Source of the DNA: an uncultured Hymenobacter sp.
Lineage (GTDB): Bacteria > Bacteroidota > Bacteroidia > Cytophagales > Hymenobacteraceae
Direction of reading: 5' to 3'
Assembly (NCBI GenBank): GCA_913776615.1
Contig: CAJYPK010000026.1
Location: 1 to 64,000, forward strand
DNA length: 64,000 bases
Shown here: positions 10,813 through 19,685 of the stretch, in pieces
Numbering within the stretch: position 1 is the first letter of the stretch
How the letters are laid out: each line of letters starts with the position of its first letter
Made by a program: the position numbers and the translations under genes
The notes under the pieces: generated by a model
Told to the model about the DNA's origin: nothing
Seen by the model: only the letters and a program-made list of their open reading frames with translations
Database searches by the model: none

Positions 10813-13800
10813 GTTACGTAGAGGGGCAGGGGCATCCAGGGCAGTTTGATGAGGGCGATGGACCAGGGCCGTTGGTCGAGCAGAATGTCCACGGTCTTAG
10901 TTTCGACGGTGAGCGTAACCTTGTCGGCGGCCCAGGTCAGCTTGCCGGGGCGCTGCAAGAAGGTCTCGCGCAGGCCCGCGAGGCTGGTGTTCTTGAAGGC
11001 ACTGCCCCACTGGGCCATCACGGCCTTGAGCAGGCTTTCGCCGGTGGCCTGCTCGGCGTCGGTCAGGGGCAGCTCGCGCACCAGCGGCAGGGTACGCTCC
11101 AGGCCGCACAGCAGCTTGTTGAGGGTGAGCAGGTACTCGGGCGGCTGGTCTTCGCCGGTGACCAAAAATTGCAGCAGGTAGGTGGCCCGGGTGGCGTGCT
11201 CGATGCTCATAAACTGCCGCTCGGCCACGTAGCCCAGCCGCTCGAACAACCGGGTGAGAAAGGGCCAGACCAGCACCAGGCCGGCATTGGCGATGTACGT
11301 GGCGGCCTCGGGCTGCAACTCGGGCGGCAGGGGTTGGGGGCGCGCCGACGGGTGCGGGCGCGCTGACCGCCGTGGCGAGGGAGGAGCGGCCTGGGAGGCT
11401 GCCCCCCCGCTCTCCACCGGGCTGAGCTGGGCCGCCAGCAGGGCGGGCAGGTGGCTATACAGGCGAACCTGGCTGCGCTGGATAAGCCGCAGCAGGCGCA
11501 AAGCCTCGGGTACCGGCTTACCCGGGGAGGCGGCGCTCGGGCGGGCCGTTGCGCGGGCCGCGTTCCCGGCGGGCGTTCCCGGGGGGCGGGCCGGCGGGCC
11601 GGCAGTTAGCGCCCGCTCGCCTTGCACCAGGGCTTGCCCGAGCGCGGCGGCCAGGGCCGGGGCCGCCAGGGGCACTTCGGCGTGCGCCAGGGTCAGGACG
11701 GCAACCCACAAGTCGGCAGTTTTTTTGCCAAACTGCACTACGTCAGCGGCCAGGAGCCGTAGCCAATCGCGCACGATGCCGGCCAGCGCCTGGTACGCTT
11801 TCGGGGCCAGCCATTGCAGCAAGGGTAGGAAAACCGGGGCGGCGGGCACCAGGGCGGCTAGCCGGTGCCGGGCTACCGGGCGCTCTAGATAGGGGAGCAG
11901 GCGGGCCCGCAGGTCGGCGGCCGGGGCCCGCAACAGCGCCCGCAGCAGGTCGGCGGCCCGGGCCCCGGCGTAAGCCGCCGGAAGCTGGCCGGTGCGCAGG
12001 TACTGTTCCAGGAGCTGGGTGGCGAGGGTGGCGGCAGCTACGGTCTCCGGGCTCGGGGGCAACTGGTGCTGGGGGGTGGGCGGCCGGGCATCGGCAGGCG
12101 GGGTACTATCCGGTGCCAGCCCGCGCCGCCGGGCGAGCCGGTGCGGGCTGGCAGTTTCCTGGTAGTGCCGCAGGAGTAGCGCAAAGAAGGGGTCGGCGGC
12201 CAGGGCCGGGACGAGGCGTAACAGCTGCCCCACGCGGTGCAGGCTGCTTTGCCACGATAACCCCGCCGAGGCAGCGAATTTGCGTAGCAAATCCACCCGC
12301 GATCCGGCCGAGGGGCCAGCCAGGGTAGTAGTTAGGTACGCTTCGCGTAAAAACACGTGAAAGCGCGCCTGGCTGCCGCCCGGCTGGGTGCGCAGCAGTT
12401 GGTCGAGGCGGGCGAAGGCCGGCCGCAGCAGCTGGCGCTGCTGGCGACCTGGCCCGGTAGACTCGGTAAGCACATGCAGCAGGCTGAAATCGGCCAGGCT
12501 GGCCAGGCGCTGCTGCACCGGGCTGGCCAGCTTGTGGCGCTGCAAGAAGGCCTGGGTGAGCGGCTGGCGGGCTGTTTGCACGAGCGTACGGCGCAGGGCC
12601 GTTGGCGAAGGGATGTTAGGCTCCCACCACGGAAACTGCCCGTGCAGGAGGTAGTACAGTAGGGCTTCGTGCGCGGCCCCTGCTGGTTGCGCGGTAGCCG
12701 AGTCAGTAGTAATTATTTCAGAAACTGAGCTGGCAACCGGCAAAGGTGAGTCGGCCCCCCCGGCAAGGCGGCGGACTGCGGCCAGCTGCCCTGGGGGCAC
12801 GTAAGCTAGTTGCCCCGGCTCTGCGGGGCGGCCGGGCGAGCGAGTGGGTACGAGCGCCCCCAAGCGGCCGAAAAACGACGTAGCCGCCAGGCCCGGTACC
12901 CGCTGCCGGATTCGCGTTAGCTGCGCCAACACTGCCCGCCACGGTAGCTGCTGCGCGGCGGCTAATCGCTGCGTGTCGCGCAGCGAGAAAGTGACCCCGG
13001 CGGGTGACGTATGGAAAGCCAGGAATAACACCTTGAGAAACACAATCCCCGCCGGCACCCGGGCCGCGTCGGCCCCGGTCAGCGCATCCAGGGCCGCCAA
13101 GGCGCGCCGCGCCGCCGCCTGGCGGCCAGCCGGGCGGCTGGCCGACGGAACGAGCAGGGCCAGCTCGGCAAAGGTGGCTACGGCGGCCAGCCGCCCGGCT
13201 ACTGGCCCGGCGGCTGGCCCGTGGCGGCGCAGCATGGCCCGCAGGGCCCTGGGCTGCGTGGCGAGTACAAGCTTGAGTAGGGTGCGCTTACGGGTAGCGG
13301 AGCCGATGGGCGCGCCGTGCAAGAGGTAAGCCAGCAGCAGCTCGAATGCCTCCGCTGGCCGGCTGCCCGCTAGCTGCCACGAAGCCGAGGGGCGAAAAGG
13401 AGTAGCCCGCCAGGCCAGCGCTTGGGCCAGCTTGAGCTGGGATGGCGCGCCGGCCTCCTTTGCCCACTGCTCGGCCCCCGCGCCGGCGCGGCCAGCCGCG
13501 AGATATCTGGCACCCAAGAAAAAAGCAAGGCTATTAAGTACCTGGGGCCGGCCTCCCCCGGATTCTTGCGCTACTTGGTGAAGTTGACTATCTACAGCCC
13601 GCCCACTATTTAGTACCTGGGGCTGGCTCCCCGCGAATGCTAGCCCGGCCGGCGGCGGCAGCTCGCGGCGGCCCGCCAGCCTACGTGCCGGCGCGCTGTT
13701 ATCGATTGGCGGGGCGACGGGCTGGTCGGCTGCCGGGTGAGGAGTCGCCGATGAATGGGAGTAAGTGCCTAGCCGGTCGGCTGCCGGGTAAGGAGTTGCC

Positions 13801-16217
13801 GATGAATAGAAATAAGTAGCTGGTGCCGGGTACGTCGCCGAAGGGTGGGCTGGCCGCTCAGCCGTTGCCGAGGGAGAAGACTGGCCACCCGGCTCATTTA
13901 TCAGTGCCCTAAGTATGCTGCTGCCGGGGTAGGAAAAACCCCCGAGCAGCCAGGTAAAGAACGGGTGGCGGGCAAGCGGAGCAGATGGCGCGAGCCGACG
14001 CAGAAGCCACGCGGCAACGGCGCGGGCTGGCAAATTATACTCCCGCAGCCAGCTCCAGGCGGCGCGCGCTGCCGAAGGCGGGGGCTGCCCGTGCAAGCGT
14101 AGGTGAAAATACAGAAAGACTTCCCGCAGCCACCGTTGACTAGTAGTTGCCGTTGCGGGAGTAGTCTCGCCGAGCAGGGTCGCGAGGGCAGCCATCGATG
14201 GGCCAGCCAGGTAGCTGACAGGAGCCGCCCGCGCCTGCGCGCCTAATTCAAGTACGGTGCTAAAGTTTGTAATTGCTGCCAGCTGGCGCAGCACGGGGGG
14301 ATGGTAACGATACTGCCGCAAAAAGGCCAGCAAGGGGCGCGCATCCTGTTGAAGTAGTTGGCGCAGTACCAAATGCAGGGCCTGCAAGTAGCCGGCCCGG
14401 CCGCCGGCCTGGGCAGCGGCCGCCGGTAGATAGGCGGGGCTTTCCTGCAACAAATAAGTAAAAAATGCCTGCTCGGTGGCCCGGCTTGGCGGGCCTGGGC
14501 TGGTGGTATGGTCCAAGCTACCCGGCCAAGTTTGGTCGTACCCAACCCCGGGGCGCGGACTAAACCCCTGGCCTAGGTCCGTACGGCCTGCGCCGGGAGT
14601 GTGGCTGCCGCCCGCCGTAGTATAATGGGCAGAAGTAGCGTCTGGCACCGCGCTGAGCGTATAATCGCTGCCTCCCGGCCACGGGCCACTACCTGCTGCC
14701 CAAGCGGCTGGCCTTGAGCTGGGAGTATAGCCCACACCAATCCCGTCCCTCAGGTCTTGGCGTCCTGACGGCCGTCTCTCTATACTTGAGCCGGAGGGAT
14801 AGCCCAGGCCTATCCCGGCCCCTTCTCTGCTGGCTCCGGCCCCTTCCGGGCTGGCATAGCTAAAAGGTGCCAGCCCGGCCCAGGGGCCGCTGTGCCGGGG
14901 TAGCCATTGCTGCACGGGTACCGGCTGGGGCGAGTGGCCTGCGGAACGGGCTGTGCGCAGCAAGTAGCCGAGCGCTTCTTGCCACAGCCGAAGCTGGTAC
15001 GCCAGTCGCGCAGCCGGGAACTGGGCTGCGTGCGCCGCGCGCCCGGCCACCAGCGCCAGGAAGGCGCGGGTTTGACCCGGAGCTAGCAAGCTCACGATTT
15101 GCTGGCTGATGGCCAGCGGGAAGCGCTGGACGAGGGTCGCCGCTAGTGCCGGCCCTACTGCCTGGCCCAGGCGCAGCACGGCGGCGCGCCCCTCGCGCAG
15201 CACAAGGGCCAGCTGGCTACTCAGCTCGGCTTGCGAATACTGCGGCTGCCAGTGGTGCGGCAGAAAGCCGACGCGCAGGTAGTGCACCAGGGCGGCGTAG
15301 GCCGATGGGGCCGGCACCTCCGGCGCGGTGAGCAGCGCCCCGGGGCGCTGGCTGACTGCCTCCCTGGCCAGCGGGTAGGCGATTGGCTGGGCGCGTTGCT
15401 GCAAGGCCTGCAACGTAACCGTAAGCGCCGTGGGGGCCTGCCGACCTACGAGCATTGCGGCGAGGCGTTGTAGAAGGGCCTCGTAGGTAAGGTTATAGTG
15501 CGCGGCCAGATCCCGAATCTGCTTTTCCAGGAAGACCTGCCGGGTGAAGGAGACATGCCACCTCAGCAACAGGTCGGCCAGGACCAACTCATACACAATT
15601 ACTCGCAAGCTTGCCTGCGGAATCGCCAGCCAGGGCTGGTGGCGATGCGTAGCCAGGGTGTGGGCAATGTACTCCTTGATAAAAGGGGCGTGGACAGGCT
15701 CCAGCAGCACGAGGACTCGGCCCAGCGTGGCTTCGCTAAGTTGGCGGGCCAGGCGCTGGCGCACGGCCTCGGAGCCGCCGAGGCGCCGCAGCAGTTCCCG
15801 AAGCGCACCCGGGTGCTGCTGCAAGGCGGCGCGCATGGCCTCATCGGGGATGAAGGTACGGCGCGTAGCGTGCCAGGGCAGGGCACCGTGCAACAGGAAA
15901 TATGCCAGCAGGGCCAGCGGCTTTTCGGTTGGTGAGGGCGGGGCGGAAGTCGTCGGCAGGGCCGCCAGCGCCGCCCGCAACGCGGTGCGGAGCGCTTCGG
16001 GCAGGTCTTGCTCTAGGCGGCTGAGGGCCAGGGGCGGTAGTACCACGCGCAGCTGGGCAAGTTGCAGCGGCGGGTAGCCGCTCAGCTCTTCGGCCAGCAC
16101 GGCGGCTAGCCGGTCGTCGTGCAGGCGGCTGAGGCGCTCCGGCAGTTGGTGGGCCGGGGGGGTGTCGGGGGCGCTCAGCTCGAAGCGCAATTGCCGGATA
16201 GTAGCGGGAGCGTGCAC
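10803..16217 (-). CDS. contractile injection system tape-measure-family protein
   Basis: The 1804-residue product has the conserved C-terminal region of the CIS tape measure protein family: IANAGLVLVWPFLTRLFERL, LLQFLVTGE, LTLNKLLCGL, LKAVMAQW, FKNTSLAGLRETFL, then DILLDQRPW and IKLPWM near the end. The family sets or follows the length of the inner tube. The body consists of repeated helical blocks (patterns such as EALLYYLLHGQFPW and FELLLAYLLHGAPIG). These alternate with low-complexity Pro/Ser/Gly/Tyr inserts at about residues 470-590 and 780-870, the second holding a 17-residue tandem repeat. It is much longer than Afp14. The start at 16217 lies 6 bases after the upstream stop. Confidence 0.8.
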   Translation of the reverse strand: MHAPATIRQLRFELSAPDTPPAHQLPERLSRLHDDRLAAVLAEELSGYPPLQLAQLRVVLPPLALSRLEQDLPEALRTALRAALAALPTTSAPPSPTEKPLALLAYFLLHGALPWHATRRTFIPDEAMRAALQQHPGALRELLRRLGGSEAVRQRLARQLSEATLGRVLVLLEPVHAPFIKEYIAHTLATHRHQPWLAIPQASLRVIVYELVLADLLLRWHVSFTRQVFLEKQIRDLAAHYNLTYEALLQRLAAMLVGRQAPTALTVTLQALQQRAQPIAYPLAREAVSQRPGALLTAPEVPAPSAYAALVHYLRVGFLPHHWQPQYSQAELSSQLALVLREGRAAVLRLGQAVGPALAATLVQRFPLAISQQIVSLLAPGQTRAFLALVAGRAAHAAQFPAARLAYQLRLWQEALGYLLRTARSAGHSPQPVPVQQWLPRHSGPWAGLAPFSYASPEGAGASREGAGIGLGYPSGSSIERRPSGRQDLRDGIGVGYTPSSRPAAWAAGSGPWPGGSDYTLSAVPDATSAHYTTAGGSHTPGAGRTDLGQGFSPRPGVGYDQTWPGSLDHTTSPGPPSRATEQAFFTYLLQESPAYLPAAAAQAGGRAGYLQALHLVLRQLLQQDARPLLAFLRQYRYHPPVLRQLAAITNFSTVLELGAQARAAPVSYLAGPSMAALATLLGETTPATATTSQRWLREVFLYFHLRLHGQPPPSAARAAWSWLREYNLPARAVAAWLLRRLAPSAPLARHPFFTWLLGGFSYPGSSILRALINEPGGQSSPSATAERPAHPSATYPAPATYFYSSATPYPAADRLGTYSHSSATPHPAADQPVAPPIDNSAPARRLAGRRELPPPAGLAFAGSQPQVLNSGRAVDSQLHQVAQESGGGRPQVLNSLAFFLGARYLAAGRAGAGAEQWAKEAGAPSQLKLAQALAWRATPFRPSASWQLAGSRPAEAFELLLAYLLHGAPIGSATRKRTLLKLVLATQPRALRAMLRRHGPAAGPVAGRLAAVATFAELALLVPSASRPAGRQAAARRALAALDALTGADAARVPAGIVFLKVLFLAFHTSPAGVTFSLRDTQRLAAAQQLPWRAVLAQLTRIRQRVPGLAATSFFGRLGALVPTRSPGRPAEPGQLAYVPPGQLAAVRRLAGGADSPLPVASSVSEIITTDSATAQPAGAAHEALLYYLLHGQFPWWEPNIPSPTALRRTLVQTARQPLTQAFLQRHKLASPVQQRLASLADFSLLHVLTESTGPGRQQRQLLRPAFARLDQLLRTQPGGSQARFHVFLREAYLTTTLAGPSAGSRVDLLRKFAASAGLSWQSSLHRVGQLLRLVPALAADPFFALLLRHYQETASPHRLARRRGLAPDSTPPADARPPTPQHQLPPSPETVAAATLATQLLEQYLRTGQLPAAYAGARAADLLRALLRAPAADLRARLLPYLERPVARHRLAALVPAAPVFLPLLQWLAPKAYQALAGIVRDWLRLLAADVVQFGKKTADLWVAVLTLAHAEVPLAAPALAAALGQALVQGERALTAGPPARPPGTPAGNAARATARPSAASPGKPVPEALRLLRLIQRSQVRLYSHLPALLAAQLSPVESGGAASQAAPPSPRRSARPHPSARPQPLPPELQPEAATYIANAGLVLVWPFLTRLFERLGYVAERQFMSIEHATRATYLLQFLVTGEDQPPEYLLTLNKLLCGLERTLPLVRELPLTDAEQATGESLLKAVMAQWGSAFKNTSLAGLRETFLQRPGKLTWAADKVTLTVETKTVDILLDQRPWSIALIKLPWMPLPLYVTWR
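13724..13825. repeat. 51-bp tandem duplication inside the tape-measure gene
   Basis: Two copies of a 51-bp unit begin at 13724 and 13775 with the shared string ggtcggctgccgggt and differ at several positions. The period is exactly 17 codons, so the reading frame is kept. In the protein it gives two copies of a Tyr/Ser/Ala/Pro-rich 17-residue unit that share SSATP and PAAD. Expansion or contraction would change the protein length without a frameshift. Confidence 0.7.
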
Positions 16218-16223
16218 GAGATA

Positions 16224-18737
16224 CTAGGCGTTTGACAAAGCCAATTGCCGTTCCAAAAAAGCCAGCGCCTGGGCCTGGATACCGGGAAGCGCGGGTTCAG
16301 ACTGCCCGGTGGCATTGAGCAGGCCGCTAGCCGGTACCAAGCGGGCGTAGAGGTCTTCCCATTCCCGCATTGCTTCGTACGCTAGCCACACGATGTTGAC
16401 GAGCAGGTGCGTAGGGGTGTGCTGCTCTACGAGGTACTCCACGTAGGCCCGGGCCTCGGCGTAGCCGTGGTCGGGGCTGGCCGATACCGGGCAGTAAGCC
16501 GGCGCATACCCCGGCAAAAATACCGTGATCTGGCAATGAAAAAAGTCAGCGTCTTCCGCCGAATCGGGGCCGGTTGCCTCGGCAGCCGGCTCCGGCTTTA
16601 GTACCAGGTGGTCGAGCAGGCTCACTCGCACGAGGCTGGCGGCCAGGGCGTGCACGTAGCGGCGCAGCGTCGCCGGGGTCTGGGGGGCCGCCTCGCCCAG
16701 CCACTCTATGTCGGTGGCGGCGGGTACCGAGTCTCCGGCCACCGGCCCGGTCCGCCCCAGGCCGGTGGCCGTAGCTGCCCAGTCGGGCAGCAGCAGCTGC
16801 GCCTGGAGGTCGGCCAGCACCTCGGGCAGCGGCTGAGTGGGGGGGCGCTCGAACTGCACCCGTAGTTGGGCGTTGGCCCCGGCCGCCGGGGGCGCGTGCC
16901 ACTGCACCTGCGCTTCGAGCTGGGTAAGCGATTGCTGCCGGGCCCAGCGCCGGGGTATGGATTCAAGCCCGGTGAGTAGAAACAGGAAGAACTCCACGCC
17001 CGACTCGCCCCAGGTCGCGTCCGCACCCGGCGGGGCGGCCACCAGGGGGAGCCGCGCCCGCGCCCGGTTGTAGGTAGCCGCGTTGAGGTGCGTCAGCAAC
17101 TGCTCGTAGGCCCCTACCAGGTACTCCTGCACGTGCTCATAGGCAATTTCGGGGGGCGCTTGCAGCTGCACCGTGTAGCCAAACCGAGCTAGCAGGTGGG
17201 TGAGCAGCGAGTACCGCTGGTGCAGGCGACCGGGCCGCTGCCCGGCCGTCGGCTGCAAGGCTTGCACGTAGGGGTTGAAGGCGTTGGCCTGGTAAACCCG
17301 CCAGCGTGCGGCAGCGGCGGGATCCTGGTCCCACGCCTCGGTGGGCGATACCGACGCGCCAGCCAGTAGCGGCGCCACAAATGGCACCTCGTAGAGCGGG
17401 GTATAGTCCGGGGCCTTGGACGGAGTGATGGAGAAGAAATGCCCCATATTTTCCAGGCGGGCGCAAAAGTCAGCCAGCACCTGCTCGAAATGCAGCAGAT
17501 AGCCCTTGAGCTGCATGACGGCTGCGCGTCGTTCGGTATCCGCCGCTACGGGAGGTCCTTCCGCTCCCACACCGTAGATGGCTGGAAAGTGGTGCTGCAC
17601 CGAGTCGTAGCGACCTAGATTGTGGTAAGTGCCGCTGTCGACGCCAAATTGCCGCTGCTCGGGAAGCTGGCCGGCCGCCCCCCCCGCGTACATGGCCCCG
17701 CGCAACAGCCGCTCGTAGCCTTGCAGTACTAGGCTACGATTGGGCCGCAGGGGCACGCCCTGCTGGCTCACGATCAGGCGGTCGTAGGTGGCGGCTGCGG
17801 CCAGCTGCGGAATGCAGTCGGCGGGTACGGCCACTTGGGTAGCGTCCACCAGTTCGCCCGTGGGTCCCACGTAATGCAGCTGGTACTGCCCCAGGTTACG
17901 CACGCCTTCTACCTGCTTGATGTACGCGAGCAGCTCGCTGCTCTTTACCAAGGCCCGCCGGGGCGGCAGCGCATCTTCCATCAGTAGCCGATTTTCGGCC
18001 ACCGGCCCGGCAAATATGTCTTCGACGGCCCGGCCATCAGCCCGTAGTCGATCCAGGCTGATGGCCACCGGCTGCGGAGCCAGGGCCTCGGCCAGCGCCG
18101 CCAGTACCTGGGCTAGCACGCGCTCGGCAAAGTAGCCGGGTAGCAGGTCCAGGCTACCGCTCACCGTAATGGCCAAAGGCCGCAGAATGATGGGCAGCGC
18201 GAATACTTCCCCCAAATTGCGGAGGGTATTGAGCGTATTACCAATTTTATGGCGCAGGGCGGTTAGCTTCTCCTCGCTGGGCAGCTGCTCGTAGTAGGCC
18301 GGGTACAGCTCTACTTGCACTTGATAGTGTCCCGGGGCCGGGGACTGGCTATCAAAGCCGGGCTGCGGGCAGATCCAGGCGTTTTTTAGGGTTTCCGGAA
18401 ATAAATCCAGCAGGCGTCGCTCAAAATCGTGGCAGGTGAGCGGGTGGGAGGCAAAAGCTTCGTGGGCCGGGACGAAGGTGCCGACGGGCGCGGCCCCATC
18501 GGCGCGGGTAGCCAGCAGGTCTGGAATGGGCTGACTGGCCCGTGAGCTCAAGTCGGTCAGGACGTAGCAGAGAGCCTCCAGCATCGTTACGCCGGGGTCG
18601 TGCAGGTTGTAATCCGTCCAGATCTGCCCACTCAATTCCTGAATGCGCAGCAAGCCCTCGGTACGCAGGCCCTCAAAGTCTTGCCCCGGCGGTAAATCCT
18701 GGTTTTGGCGAATGGTGTCGAAAGAAGGCACCTTCAT
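16224..18737 (-). CDS. eCIS baseplate wedge protein, Afp12-like
   Basis: The 837-residue product opens with the pattern of Afp12/baseplate-J-like wedge proteins: IWTDYNLHDPGVTMLEALCY followed by LTDLSSRASQPIPDLLA (about residues 39-75). Internal repeats of VRNLGQYQLHYV and VDATQVAVPADCIPQL type agree with a large baseplate wedge. The family forms the ring that triggers sheath contraction. It overlaps the upstream fibre-like gene by one base (TGATG arrangement) and is followed 6 bases later by the tape-measure gene. Confidence 0.8.
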   Translation of the reverse strand: MKVPSFDTIRQNQDLPPGQDFEGLRTEGLLRIQELSGQIWTDYNLHDPGVTMLEALCYVLTDLSSRASQPIPDLLATRADGAAPVGTFVPAHEAFASHPLTCHDFERRLLDLFPETLKNAWICPQPGFDSQSPAPGHYQVQVELYPAYYEQLPSEEKLTALRHKIGNTLNTLRNLGEVFALPIILRPLAITVSGSLDLLPGYFAERVLAQVLAALAEALAPQPVAISLDRLRADGRAVEDIFAGPVAENRLLMEDALPPRRALVKSSELLAYIKQVEGVRNLGQYQLHYVGPTGELVDATQVAVPADCIPQLAAAATYDRLIVSQQGVPLRPNRSLVLQGYERLLRGAMYAGGAAGQLPEQRQFGVDSGTYHNLGRYDSVQHHFPAIYGVGAEGPPVAADTERRAAVMQLKGYLLHFEQVLADFCARLENMGHFFSITPSKAPDYTPLYEVPFVAPLLAGASVSPTEAWDQDPAAAARWRVYQANAFNPYVQALQPTAGQRPGRLHQRYSLLTHLLARFGYTVQLQAPPEIAYEHVQEYLVGAYEQLLTHLNAATYNRARARLPLVAAPPGADATWGESGVEFFLFLLTGLESIPRRWARQQSLTQLEAQVQWHAPPAAGANAQLRVQFERPPTQPLPEVLADLQAQLLLPDWAATATGLGRTGPVAGDSVPAATDIEWLGEAAPQTPATLRRYVHALAASLVRVSLLDHLVLKPEPAAEATGPDSAEDADFFHCQITVFLPGYAPAYCPVSASPDHGYAEARAYVEYLVEQHTPTHLLVNIVWLAYEAMREWEDLYARLVPASGLLNATGQSEPALPGIQAQALAFLERQLALSNA

Positions 18738-19606
18738 CAGGACGGTTGCGCCGGGGCCGTCGACGGCGCAGGCGCGGCAGCCGCGCCGGTTGACTTTGGC
18801 TCGCCAAATAAATGGGTGATGTGGTAGACGATTCGGGCCCCGGGCCCGAACGAGCTAGCGGTGCGCATTTCTAGGCCATAATCGTGCAACTCACCCACCC
18901 AACGAAACTGTATTTTTTGAAACCACCCCCAGAACCAGGCATTCTTGCGAAAAATCCGGCTGTTCGACTTGCCAAACGCGCTCAGGGCCGTAGCGTGCGT
19001 AAGCGCGTAGCGGCCTTTGCCGGGGGGGCCGCTGGCCGCCGCCACTATCTCAAAGGCGTGCAGGCCGTCCAGATTAGATATAATCTTGTGCCACTTGCCG
19101 TTGGCTGGCACCTCGGTACGCGGATTGAGGGGGTCGTCGGCGTAGGTGCCGTAGCGGCCGTAACTGGCCACGTAGCCCCGCACGTCGAGCTGCTGCTGCG
19201 GCGCGGTGGTCCCGATGCCCACGTGGCCGCCCGCCGCCAGGTGCAGCCGGCTCGTGCTCGTGCGAGTCGCGTCCGGCGCATCGGCGGGTACCTGGGCTTC
19301 CGCAAAATCGAGGCTGGCGGCCGGCTCCTTTCCCGCGGCCGGGGTCAGCTCCACAAACCACGCCGGCTTGTTGGCGTCAACGTCACCCAGTGTGGGGTAA
19401 AAGGAAGCCAGCCGGTTCAGGTCCTGGTCGGCCGCGAGCTGCAGGCCATATTCCGGGGCCAGGCCAAAGCCGTCGTCCAGCGGGTTTACGGCCGAGTCGA
19501 TTAAGCTGGCAAAGTGCTGCTCAGTAGGCATATTGCCGCTGAGAAAATAACTCTTAAGAACTTGTCGGCTATAAATGTTGGTCGGCTTGGATACAGTGGA
19601 GGCCAT
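18737..19606 (-). CDS. fibre-like baseplate-associated protein
   Basis: The 289-residue product contains the GGHVGIGTTAPQQQLDVRG motif (about residues 128-146) common at the neck of phage and CIS tail-fibre or collar proteins. A C-terminal domain of about 120 residues begins near NGKWHKIISNLDGLHAFEIV and ends with RIVYHITHLFG. I believe such domains recur in Bacteroidota injection clusters. The very C-terminus is Ala/Pro/Ser-rich. Its position between two baseplate genes suggests it is mounted on the baseplate and contacts the target. No other fibre gene is seen in the cluster. Confidence 0.6.
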   Translation of the reverse strand: MASTVSKPTNIYSRQVLKSYFLSGNMPTEQHFASLIDSAVNPLDDGFGLAPEYGLQLAADQDLNRLASFYPTLGDVDANKPAWFVELTPAAGKEPAASLDFAEAQVPADAPDATRTSTSRLHLAAGGHVGIGTTAPQQQLDVRGYVASYGRYGTYADDPLNPRTEVPANGKWHKIISNLDGLHAFEIVAAASGPPGKGRYALTHATALSAFGKSNSRIFRKNAWFWGWFQKIQFRWVGELHDYGLEMRTASSFGPGARIVYHITHLFGEPKSTGAAAAPAPSTAPAQPS

Positions 19607-19685
19607 AATCTAGGAAGGAAACCACTAGCAAGATAAATAAGCCAACCGATTAGCGTATCGAACCGCTAAAAATAGCCGCGCCGCA

